Shown piece after piece: positions 19,549-28,200 of a stretch of DNA of 58,012 bases. A program made the translations under genes and the position numbers. The notes beneath the pieces are model-generated. The model was given only the letters and a program-made list of their open reading frames with translations, was not told where the DNA came from and did not search any database. Numbering within the stretch: the first letter of the stretch is position 1; every line of letters starts with the position of its first letter. Location: contig CAAGIR010000093.1 in the NCBI GenBank assembly GCA_900769975.1, positions 1-58,012 on the forward strand. Direction: 5' to 3'. Source of the DNA: Spirochaetia bacterium (GTDB lineage Bacteria > Spirochaetota > Spirochaetia > Treponematales > Treponemataceae).

Positions 19549-20034
19549 ATGGCAAATATTTCAAAAGAAGAATTGGATGAACGCAAGGCAATTTTACGAA
19601 GATTCAGGACTCTGCTTGAAGAACAGCGAAATAAATTCAGAGAATATTTAAATGTTCTGGAAAAACAGCAGAATTCGATTGCAACAGAAAATGCTGAAAA
19701 TCTTCTTACTCACACAGAAATAGAAAAGCAGGTGGTAAGCAATCTTACAAATCTGCAAAAAGTGATTGTTCCTATGACAAAAATGTACAATACTATAAAT
19801 GGTAAAATGGATGTACAAGATGATGAAGAAATTTTGAAAATTCAAGGTGAACTCTCTGATTTGAAATCAAAAGTTTTAAAACAAAACGAAATAAACCAGG
19901 AGCTTCTGCGTGTTCATGTTGATATCCTGCGCAAGCAAATCAACAATTTTAAAAATCCATATAAAAATAACAGAAGCGTGTATGCAAATGCACAAAGCCA
20001 TAAAATTGCAACTTTGGTTCAAGTGGAAGTTTAA
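19549..20034 (+). CDS. FlgN-like flagellar export chaperone candidate
   Basis: This is a 161-residue, almost wholly alpha-helical and charged protein with heptad-like spacing (ERKAILRRFRTLLEEQRNKF, then YLNVLEKQQNSIATENAENL). FlgN chaperones for the hook-associated proteins have this size and coiled-coil look, and the gene follows fliS by 59 bases with a GGAGG site before its ATG. The call rests on position and shape; the similarity is not strong enough to exclude another coiled-coil protein. Confidence 0.65.
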   Translation: MANISKEELDERKAILRRFRTLLEEQRNKFREYLNVLEKQQNSIATENAENLLTHTEIEKQVVSNLTNLQKVIVPMTKMYNTINGKMDVQDDEEILKIQGELSDLKSKVLKQNEINQELLRVHVDILRKQINNFKNPYKNNRSVYANAQSHKIATLVQVEV

Positions 20035-20036
20035 TT

Positions 20037-20582
20037 TTGTGCAAAAAATCTGAAGAAAACTATATAAATCAAAAAACCGCTCAAAAAACATTTGCACCAA
20101 AAAGAAAAATCAGTTTTATTGCAGCGTTTTCAAAAAATGGAGTAATTGGTTCTGGCGGTAAAATTCCCTGGGATTTGAAAACTGAGCGAAACAGATTTAA
20201 ACAGATTTGTAATAATAAAAAAGTGATTATGGGGCGTACCACCTTTGAAGAAATCGGTCACGCTCTGCCATATTGTACAATAATCATCATTTCAAAAACG
20301 TTAAAAAAGTCTCCTGAAAAATGCCTGCTCGCACATTCTCTTGAACAGGCATTTTCTTTTTATAAAGAAAATGAGGAAATCCTTGTAGCAGGCGGTGGCA
20401 CAATTTATAACCAATTAATAGAAGAAACTTCAACAATTTACGCTACAGAAATTCAACAAGACTTTCAGGGCGATGTTTTTTTTCCGAAAATTGACTATTC
20501 GCAGTGGAAACATTCAGAGAAAACATACTTTGAAGAAAATAAAATTCGTTTCTGCTATTTTACATTAACACGCATTATATGA
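20037..20582 (+). CDS. folA: Dihydrofolate reductase
   Basis: The enzyme reduces dihydrofolate to tetrahydrofolate with NADPH. The 181-residue reading contains ISFIAAFSKNGVIGSGGKIPW (about 24-44), followed by the substrate helix with LKTERNRFKQI, KKVIMGRTTFEEIG, the TIIIISKTL strand and VAGGGTIYNQLIEETSTIYAT, all standard DHFR elements. The first ATG in frame is inside the enzyme core, so a TTG start at 20037 is needed; GGAAG sits 7 bases before it, inside the end of the FlgN-like gene. The N-terminus is about 23 residues longer than usual and basic. The 3' end overlaps the convergent CDF gene by 18 bases. Confidence 0.93.
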   Translation: MCKKSEENYINQKTAQKTFAPKRKISFIAAFSKNGVIGSGGKIPWDLKTERNRFKQICNNKKVIMGRTTFEEIGHALPYCTIIIISKTLKKSPEKCLLAHSLEQAFSFYKENEEILVAGGGTIYNQLIEETSTIYATEIQQDFQGDVFFPKIDYSQWKHSEKTYFEENKIRFCYFTLTRII

Positions 20583-21746
20583 AACATACGGAGAATCGAC
20601 AGTAATTACGCAATTAACATCTGGAAAACGTTTTTTTATGGATTCTGCAATTTTTGATTTTAATTCATCGTCTGAAATTTTCAAATCAAAAGGCTTTACT
20701 ACATCAAAAATCAGATTTGTATGAGTAATTCCGGGAACCATTCGTACATCATGATATAATAATTTATCGTTGATAAGTTCAAGTTCTTCTTTTATAGCAA
20801 TTTTTAATTCTTTTAAACGTTCGTTGTTCACATCAATAGGATCTGAATGAATAATTACATGACAATTAAACTTTTTACTGATATCTTCTTCTGTATTATC
20901 AATGACATCATGCATTTCAAAAACATCCATATTTCCAGGAACTTCGGCATGCAGGCTTATCATAACACGTCCAGGTCCATAATCATGAACAACAAGATCA
21001 TGAACTCCACATATTGGCTGATGGTTAAGCGTTTCCTGCTCTATAGCGTTCACAAAATCTGCACTTGGAGCTGCACCTAAAAGCGGTTCAATTGTTCCTT
21101 TTGCTGCTTCATAACCTGTTTTCATAATAAGGACAGCAACAATAATTCCGCCAATTCCATCTACAGGCAAAGAAGTAAATCTGGATGCTACTATGGAAAT
21201 AATTACGATTACGTTTGAAATCATATCGGCGAGGCTATCTTTTGCAGTTGCTTCCATTGCCACAGAATTTATTTTTTTGGAAATGGAATGATTGTAAACA
21301 TACATGTACAGTTTTATTAAAATAGCAAAAACCATTATCAGAATTGGGAAAATACCACCTTCAACTGGAGAAGGATTCTTTATTGCATTAATGGATTCTT
21401 TAAGCAGTTCAAACCCCATCAATAGAACAAGAAAAGAAATTATCAATCCCGAAATGTATTCCAGACGCCCATGACCAAAAGGATGCTCTAAATCTGGTTT
21501 TTTTGCAGAAAGTTTAAAGCCTAAAAGCTGTATTAAAGAAGAACCTGCATCTGAAAGGTTATTAAAAGCATCTGCAATCATCGCAACAGAAGCTGCAATT
21601 GTTCCAAAAATAATTTTTAACAAAAATAAAACGATATTTAAGAAAATGCCGAATCCGCCGCAAAGTATTCCATATTTCTGACGAACATTCTGTTCAGAAT
21701 AATTTTTGTAATCCTTAATGAAAATTTTTGCAAGAAGTGAAATCAT
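20565..21746 (-). CDS. Cation diffusion facilitator (CDF) family metal exporter
   Basis: CDF proteins export divalent metals (Zn, Mn, Fe, Co) by proton antiport. The 393-residue protein has six membrane helices, the metal-site motif MIADAFNNLSDAGSSLI in helix 2, DLEHPFGHGRLEYISG, and in helix 5 MEATAKDSLADMISNV. The cytoplasmic C-terminal domain has GVHDLVVHDYGPGRVMISLH and INNERLKELK-like helices. The ending after about residue 300 is longer than minimal CDF proteins, as in a group of Firmicutes and spirochete transporters often annotated as cation transporters. Metal choice cannot be read. It has a strong promoter of its own and a AGGTAGGA ribosome site. Confidence 0.9.
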   Translation of the reverse strand: MISLLAKIFIKDYKNYSEQNVRQKYGILCGGFGIFLNIVLFLLKIIFGTIAASVAMIADAFNNLSDAGSSLIQLLGFKLSAKKPDLEHPFGHGRLEYISGLIISFLVLLMGFELLKESINAIKNPSPVEGGIFPILIMVFAILIKLYMYVYNHSISKKINSVAMEATAKDSLADMISNVIVIISIVASRFTSLPVDGIGGIIVAVLIMKTGYEAAKGTIEPLLGAAPSADFVNAIEQETLNHQPICGVHDLVVHDYGPGRVMISLHAEVPGNMDVFEMHDVIDNTEEDISKKFNCHVIIHSDPIDVNNERLKELKIAIKEELELINDKLLYHDVRMVPGITHTNLIFDVVKPFDLKISDDELKSKIAESIKKRFPDVNCVITVDSPYVSYNAC

Positions 21747-21774
21747 TGTCCTACCTTTTTAACCTCAAAATGTG

Positions 21775-21804
21775 AGTATAGGTCTTTTCTCTGGGATTTG
21801 TCAA
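21775..21804 (-). promoter_or_regulatory. Promoter of the CDF exporter
   Basis: On the minus strand TTGACA (21799-21804), an 18-base spacer and TATACT (21775-21780), followed by a leader of about 28 bases that contains a good Shine-Dalgarno. Confidence 0.7.
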
Positions 21805-21867
21805 TCGTAAACAATTTTTTTGTAAACAATTTTAAACAATTTTTAATTTAGTAACAAAGCCTTTTCC

Positions 21868-22758
21868 TTACGCTGTAACTAGAACCATTTCTGCAAGTTC
21901 CTTTACTTTTTCTACAGGAAGTTCCAGCATAGCGGCAATCTGCTCTATTGTCATATTTCCTTTCTTTATCATAGTTTGAATAATTTCTGCTTTTCCTATA
22001 ATTTTTCCTTCAAGTTTCCCTTCAAGTTTCCCTTTTTTCTCTCCTTTTTCCATAACTGAGTTCAGAAAAGTATCCATAGTTGCACCTCCATTTTTCATCA
22101 TATTCTCATTATATAATGTTTCAAACTTATTGTCATTTGTAAGAACCTTCATAAGCTTGAAAAACTCATCAACATGCTTTATTGTTTCCCGACTTCCACG
22201 ATAATCAGGAATTTTATTACGCTTTGCAAAATAATCTGCCACTATCTTAAAATCACTTTTAAAACAGGAAAGCTGACTGTCGGTAAGGGTACATATTTCA
22301 AACAGATTAATTTTGTAATCGTTAACGTAAGGTTTCAGCCTGTCTGGTACGTCAAGGCATTCCAGAAGTGTTTTATACCTGTTCCATCTTTCATCACCAA
22401 AGTATAAAACCAAAGTAATCACAGGGTATCGTTTCTGTCCTTTTTCCATATTAAGCTGATTTCTGTACGCTGCACCGTCATAACTGAAAACACGAAGCGG
22501 CATATCTGGATCTGCAACTGTCTGATTTTCAAGACCGTACAAGGCAATCCTTATTTCTCCATTTTTCCAGTATTTTGCTACGTCACGTTCCTGTTCATGA
22601 AGTTTTCCGTCTGCCTTATACATTGAATGTTCAGATTCGGCTTCAAGTTCATCTTCTTTTACGACCTGTTCACCATCGAAAAGCAAACCGTTTACAATGT
22701 CGGCAAAAACATCGTTATAAGATTCAAATGTTTTTTCTGCTATGTCTTTTTCTCCCAT
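21868..22758 (-). CDS. Rpn-family recombination-promoting nuclease / PD-(D/E)XK putative transposase
   Basis: Rpn proteins are PD-(D/E)XK endonucleases that raise recombination; they were long annotated as transposases. The 296-residue protein shows the gut-anaerobe form of the family: YNDVFADIVNGLLFDGEQVV near 15-34, SMYKADGKLHEQERDVAKYW, the nuclease motif IALYGLENQT (Glu and Gln of the E-x-Q site), MPLRVFSYDGAAYRNQL, and near the end the low-complexity linker GKLEGKLEGKIIGKAEII before a small helical tail. GGAGG precedes the ATG. A 12-base tandem repeat encodes the linker. Family members are widely scattered in Lachnospiraceae and rumen bacteria, so horizontal transfer is plausible. Confidence 0.88.
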   Translation of the reverse strand: MGEKDIAEKTFESYNDVFADIVNGLLFDGEQVVKEDELEAESEHSMYKADGKLHEQERDVAKYWKNGEIRIALYGLENQTVADPDMPLRVFSYDGAAYRNQLNMEKGQKRYPVITLVLYFGDERWNRYKTLLECLDVPDRLKPYVNDYKINLFEICTLTDSQLSCFKSDFKIVADYFAKRNKIPDYRGSRETIKHVDEFFKLMKVLTNDNKFETLYNENMMKNGGATMDTFLNSVMEKGEKKGKLEGKLEGKIIGKAEIIQTMIKKGNMTIEQIAAMLELPVEKVKELAEMVLVTA

Positions 22759-22820
22759 AACTCCTCCAATAAATACAGTTTATTTTGTCTAGTTTTATTT
22801 GTAACCTGATTACATTTATA

Positions 22821-22849
22821 ACTATACATTAAGTTATTTTACTTGTCAA
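22821..22849 (-). promoter_or_regulatory. Consensus promoter of the Rpn nuclease
   Basis: On the minus strand a perfect TTGACA (22844-22849), a 17-base spacer and TATAGT (22821-22826). The leader to the ATG at 22758 is about 55 bases long and ends in GGAGG. Confidence 0.75.
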
Positions 22850-22977
22850 GTTTAAATCTGTTATTTTATAGTAAATTTAGACATATTTTTAGTTAAAATG
22901 ATAATTTTGAACAAATAAGAATGCAGAAGTGTAGCTGATTTTGCAAATTTCGCTGTTTTGGAAATTAAAGTACGAAC

Positions 22978-23037
22978 TGTCCTATGTGCAGGGTTTTGCC
23001 TTTCGCCAGCTCGGTGTCCTATGTGCAGGGTTTTGCC
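22978..23037. repeat. Pair of 23-base direct repeats beside GC-rich element A
   Basis: An identical 23-base string beginning TGTCCTATGTGCAGGG occurs at 22978-23000 and at 23015-23037. A nine-base piece of it (GGGTTTTGC) occurs a third time just after the GC-rich element at 23127. The 460-base gap between the Rpn gene and malQ (22759-23219) holds this repeat, element A and two promoters; I see no gene in it. Confidence 0.85.
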
Positions 23038-23042
23038 CAAAC

Positions 23043-23127
23043 CAGCGCACCGAGGCTTGAACAGGCGTGCGGAGCACGAGTCCGTAGGACCGAGCCGAAG
23101 AGGCGAGCTGTGAAAGGCGAATGACTG
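23043..23127 (-). repeat. GC-rich hairpin-string element, copy A
   Basis: An 85-base GC-rich island in AT-rich DNA. Read on the plus strand it consists of a conserved left flank with GGCTTGAACAGGC, then GTGC-GGA-GCAC + GAG, GTCC-GTA-GGAC + CGAG, GCC-GAAGA-GGC + GAG, and the right flank CTGTGAAAGGCGAATGACTG. Copies B and C have the same plan in the opposite orientation. Only the flanks are sequence-conserved; the stems differ. Confidence 0.85.
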
Positions 23128-23204
23128 GGTTTTGCTTTGCTGATAAAAAAATGAAATTTAAAACGTTGTAGATATGAGAATTCATTTTAAATTTTTGGCT
23201 TTTG

Positions 23205-23219
23205 TGTTATACTAAAATT
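23205..23219 (+). promoter_or_regulatory. Extended -10 promoter of malQ, predicted leaderless
   Basis: TGT-TATACT (-10 at 23208-23213) is followed by exactly six bases and the malQ ATG. The -35 region is poor. There is no Shine-Dalgarno before the ATG. Confidence 0.55.
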
Positions 23220-25253
23220 ATGCAAAGAAAAAAACTTATTGGTGTTACTGTTCCGCTTGGAGCACTTTTTACAAACGACAATCCTGTTATTGGGGAATTT
23301 CCAGATTTAAAACCTTTTGCTGATTTTTGTAAAATGGCTGGTTTTTCGCTTATTCAACTGCTTCCTGTAAATGATACTGGGACTCAAAGTTCTCCATATA
23401 GTGGACTTTCGGCTTTTGCGCTCCACCCTATTTATATTCGCATTAATTGTATAGAAAATTTTGATGAAATTTATAAAAATGATGCGGATTTTAAAAAGAA
23501 TTATGATGATTTTATCGGCTGTCACAAATATTGTGCACGTTATGACTACGACCAAATTTTAAATAAAAAAACTGATCTTTTGCGTAAACTTTTTTCTTAT
23601 ACGCAGGATTTTAAATCGGGTAAGCCTTCTGCTGCACTTTCAAAATGGATTGAAAAAAACGAATGGGTAAAAACTTACTGTGTGTATAAAGCTTTAAAAT
23701 GGAAATATATGCAGTCTTCGTGGAAAGAATGGAAAAAGGCTGACCAAAAAATGTCTTCACAAGAAATTTTATCGTTGTGGAATGACAGCCAGTTGAAAAC
23801 AGAACATCTTTTTTATGCCTGGACTCAAATGATTGCTGATGCTCAGTTTTCTGACGCTGTTGTTTACGTCCACAAGCAGGACATTTTATTAAAAGGTGAT
23901 ATGCCTATTCTTATGAATGAAGATTCCTGCGATGCGTGGGCAAATCCGCAGTTTTTTAATCAGGATTTACGAGCGGGTGCTCCAGCGGACGGCGACAATG
24001 CTACTGGTCAAAACTGGGGCTTTCCAACGTACAATTGGAAAAATTTGAAAACGGCTGATTACTGCTGGTGGAAAGGTAGGCTTGCTGTTGCGTCTAAATA
24101 TTACGATGCTTACAGGCTTGATCACATTTTAGGTTTTTTCAGGATTTGGGCTATTCCTTCTGATGATGTAAATGCACTCAACGGCCACACTGAACCTTTT
24201 TCTTTTATAAAAAAAGAAACGCTTTATGATTTAGGATTTGACGACAACAGAATAAGGTGGCTTAGTTCTCCTCATATTCCAACTCATATAATAGAAGATA
24301 TTACATGGAATCACGAGCAAGCTCATTCCGTTCTTTCAAAATTCTGTAATCAGATTGGCAGCGAGGAACTCTGGCTTTTTAAACCTGAAATAAAAGGTTC
24401 TAAAGCTTTTTACGAAAATGATTTTACGGGGTTGTGTCACCCGGATGCTGTTGGGCGTATCCAGCAAGCTCTGATCGAATATTGGTCGAACAGAACTTTG
24501 ATTGAAATTTCAAAAAATAAATTTATTCCGCTTTGGACTTACACTCGTTCAACTTCGTGGCAATCTTTAAATGAAGCAGAAAAATCTTCTTTGCAGAAAC
24601 TTTTTGATGAACTTAATCAGAAAAATGAAAAGCTATGGGCAAAACAGGCGGATGAAATTTTCACTGCCATCACAAAAAATCTGGACATGATTCCTTGTGG
24701 CGAAGATTTAGGTGTAAACATCGAATGTATCCCAAAAGTTATGGAAAAGCACGAAATTCTTGGGTTAAGAGTTGTGCGCTGGTGCAGAAATTGGGAAAAA
24801 CCTGGGCAGCCTTACGTTCCGTTTAAAGATTACACACCGCTTTCTGTTACAACTACATCTGTACACGATTCTTCTACAATAAGGCAATGGTGGCAGGACG
24901 AAAAAGACTCCGCCGCTGCATTTGTATTTGCAAATCCACAATATTTTGGTTTACCGCAAAATGAATCCGAAACAGAACTTTACCAGTTGTGTGTTCAGAC
25001 GGCACAAAAACCTTTTTCTGCAGAAATTGCACATTCAATAATGAAGGCAAGTCTTTCTTCAGCAAGTTTGTGGAATATCAGTCCTTTGCAAGATTATTTA
25101 TATATGGAAGAAAAATACTGGCTTTCTGATGCGGCTGACGAAAGGATAAACATTCCTGGTACTGTTTCTGCTTTCAACTGGACATATCGTCTTCCTGCAA
25201 GTTTGGAAATGCTTCTATCAGATAAAAAATTAATTGAAAAAATTCAAAAATAG
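23220..25253 (+). CDS. malQ: 4-alpha-glucanotransferase (GH77, amylomaltase)
   Basis: MalQ transfers segments between alpha-1,4-glucans and releases glucose; it acts in maltodextrin and glycogen use. The 677-residue protein has the GH77 opening GVTVPLGALFTNDNPVIGEF, LIQLLPVNDTGTQSSPYSGL, the nucleophile region YYDAYRLDHILGFFRIWAIP, the acid/base region IPCGEDLGVN, and TTTSVHDSSTIRQWW. It has the insertion-rich form of plant DPE2-like and Bacteroides-like GH77, without starch-binding modules. ATG at 23220 is used because GVTVPL follows it directly and the only alternative start lies inside the -10 box. It is 10 bases upstream of the GH13 gene, so the two form an operon. Confidence 0.94.
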   Translation: MQRKKLIGVTVPLGALFTNDNPVIGEFPDLKPFADFCKMAGFSLIQLLPVNDTGTQSSPYSGLSAFALHPIYIRINCIENFDEIYKNDADFKKNYDDFIGCHKYCARYDYDQILNKKTDLLRKLFSYTQDFKSGKPSAALSKWIEKNEWVKTYCVYKALKWKYMQSSWKEWKKADQKMSSQEILSLWNDSQLKTEHLFYAWTQMIADAQFSDAVVYVHKQDILLKGDMPILMNEDSCDAWANPQFFNQDLRAGAPADGDNATGQNWGFPTYNWKNLKTADYCWWKGRLAVASKYYDAYRLDHILGFFRIWAIPSDDVNALNGHTEPFSFIKKETLYDLGFDDNRIRWLSSPHIPTHIIEDITWNHEQAHSVLSKFCNQIGSEELWLFKPEIKGSKAFYENDFTGLCHPDAVGRIQQALIEYWSNRTLIEISKNKFIPLWTYTRSTSWQSLNEAEKSSLQKLFDELNQKNEKLWAKQADEIFTAITKNLDMIPCGEDLGVNIECIPKVMEKHEILGLRVVRWCRNWEKPGQPYVPFKDYTPLSVTTTSVHDSSTIRQWWQDEKDSAAAFVFANPQYFGLPQNESETELYQLCVQTAQKPFSAEIAHSIMKASLSSASLWNISPLQDYLYMEEKYWLSDAADERINIPGTVSAFNWTYRLPASLEMLLSDKKLIEKIQK

Positions 25254-25263
25254 CGAGGTAAAT

Positions 25264-28200
25264 ATGCAGATTTCTTATAATGAGTTTCACATTTCTAAAA
25301 AAGTCCGAACTTTGTGTAATTTTAATAAAGGACTTTTTGCTTCAAGCGGTAATGTCGTTTTTGCCAACATGAAAAATGTACGCGACTTTCAGCTTTTATT
25401 TAATGACTACATTGAACAGACAACTGGTGACAAAAACAAAAAAGTTTCTGCAGGGCAGTTAAATGCAATGGGACTTATTGATGAAATCTTGCATTATGTG
25501 TGTTTTGTTTACAGAAGGGATAAAGTTAACGATTTTTCCAAAGAACTTCTTGCAAAGCTGGATAATGAATACGGCGTTCAGAAAATTGACAGTCTTTTGC
25601 TTGATTTTATGAACGAATTTCCGCCTGTGGAAGTGTATCAGGAAAAATGTACGGCACAGGAATATCTTTCAAGAAATGCTGTTGATTCTGGAACTATGAC
25701 AGAACGTTCCAACCGAGAACAGACTCTCGAAGAATTAATTTTGCTTCACCTCGCAAACGAAAATCCTGCTTTTAAACCTTTTGCTCTTCTTTTTGATGAT
25801 TCTGTCCTTCAGGAAAATAATGAACTTTATTCAAAAACCTGGGCATTTATCCAGAAATATGCAAAAACTAAGCCTGTTTTCGGACCGTTTAATCATGATT
25901 TGATTACGATGATGCGGGAACCTGTTACTTTTTCTCCAGAAAGTTTAAAAGGGCAGCTTGAATATATTCAAAAATACTGGGACAAACTGCTGGGCGAATG
26001 GCTTAAACGCATTTTATCTGGAATGGATGCAATTACAGAAGAAGAAAAAGCAATGTGGCATGGCTTTGGCGGTGGTGATTTGCCTGATATGGTGCCTTAT
26101 TCTTTTGAAAATTTAATGAATGAATATGAACGTTTCAGCCCTGACAGCGAATGGATGCCTAATGTAATTCTTATGGCAAAAACTGTTTTGGTCTGGCTGG
26201 ATCAGCTTACAAAACAATACGGTTATCCTATCACAAAACTTGACCAAATTCCTGATGCCGAACTTGATAAACTTCGTGATGAAGGCTTTACTGGTTTATG
26301 GCTCATAGGACTGTGGGAACGTTCAAAAGCATCTAAACGGATAAAACAGATTTGCGGTAATCCAGAAGCGGCTGCCAGTGCTTATTCACTTTATGACTAT
26401 AATATTGCTGCAAATATCGGCGGATGGGATGCACTTGCAAATTTACGTCAGCGTTTATGGCAAAGAGGAATCAGGCTTGCTTCTGATATGGTGCCAAATC
26501 ATACAGGTATGGACAGTGACTGGGTTATGAACCATCCAGATCGATTTATACAACGACGTGACAATCCTTTCCCTCAATATACATACTCTGGCGAAAATCT
26601 TTCACATGATTCAAGAACATCTGTTTACCTGGAAGATCATTATTATTCAAAAGATGACTGTGCCGTTGTATTTAAACGGGTAGACAATCAGACTGGAGAT
26701 GTACGCTACATTTATCATGGAAATGACGGAACAGGACTTCCTTGGAATGATACTGCTCAGATTGATTTTTTAAATCCTGAAGCACGTGAAGCTGTTATGC
26801 AGGAAATTCTGCATGTAGCTCGAAATTTCCCTATCATCAGATTTGATGCAGCTATGGTTCTTGCAAAAAAAAGCATCAGACGTTTGTGGTATCCAGAACC
26901 AGGACATGGAGGCGATATTGCAACACGCAGCGAAACAGGTCTTTCTACACAGCAGTTTAACGACGCAATTCCAAACGAATTCTGGCGGGAAGTTGTAGAC
27001 AGAGTGGCAAAAGAATGTCCAGACACACTTTTACTGGCAGAAGCTTTTTGGATGATGGAAGGATATTTTGTAAGAACGCTTGGAATGCACAGGGTTTACA
27101 ATTCAGCATTTATGAACATGCTCAAAAAAGAAGAAAATCAAAAATATCGTGATACTATCAAAAACACAATTAACTTCGATCCTCAAATTCTTAAACGCTA
27201 TGTAAACTTCATGAATAATCCTGATGAAGAAACGGCAATTGCCCAGTTTGGTGACAGCGACAAATACTTTGGAGTTTGTACCCTCATGGTGACAATGCCT
27301 GGTTTACCAATGTTCGGTCATGGTCAAATAGAAGGCTTCACCGAAAAATACGGAATGGAATACACAAAAGCCTACAAAGATGAAAAACCGAGCCAATATC
27401 TTGTTGACCGGCACTGGCACGACATCTTCCCTCTTATGAAAAAACGCTATTTGTTCAGCGGTGTAGAAAATTTTCTTCTTTATGATTTATGGGAAAACGG
27501 TCATGTAAATGAAAATGTCTTTGCATATTCAAATGGTGCGGGCAGCGAAAGAACTGTTGTCTTCTATAATAATAAGTATGACAGAGCATGTGGATGGATA
27601 AAACAGTCAGATCCTTATGCCATTAAAACAGGAAATGGTGACGAAATTAAACTTGTTACAAAAAGCCTTTCAGAAGGACTTGGACTTTCCGCTGATGATG
27701 ACAGATATTGTATTTTCCAGGAACACAGAAGTAGGCTTTGGTTTATTCGTAAAAATAGCGAAATCTGCGAAAAAGGTATGTTCGTAATGCTTAATGGTTT
27801 TGAATATCAGGTATTGTTGAACATTCAGGAAGTAAAAGACGAAGCTGACGGAAGATACAGAATTCTCTGTGAAACGCTTGCAGGAAAAGGTTGTGAAGAT
27901 ATTGAATCAGCCTGGCAGGAAATTATTTATAAAGATTTATATAAAGATCTGGAAGTTTTTGCAGATGAAGCAATTATTCCGATTGTAAAAGAATTCGACG
28001 AATCCTCTGCAATCTCTAAAACAGATGAAAAAGGCGATGCTTTGAGCAAAACACCTTGCAAAGACTCTGCAGGCGAAACAAAAGATGACGGTAATGCCAG
28101 CAACAGCACAAACGACACAAACAACAGTACTGACGCCACCAGTTCATTAAGTGCATCGAAAATTTCATGGACAAAGATTAATAAAATAATTACAAATGCA

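Noticed and set aside
21868..22758. Rpn gene as evidence of an insertion sequence
   Set aside because: No terminal inverted repeats or target duplications were seen around the gene; Rpn proteins are nucleases, not IS transposases.
22978..23127. CRISPR array at the direct repeats
   Set aside because: Only two repeats with a 14-base spacer are present, and there is no cas gene in the window.
22982..23185. Minus-strand open frame of 67 codons over element A
   Set aside because: It lies almost wholly in the GC-rich repeat and translates the hairpins and direct repeats; its residues do not look like a protein, and the other copies are not open in the same frame.
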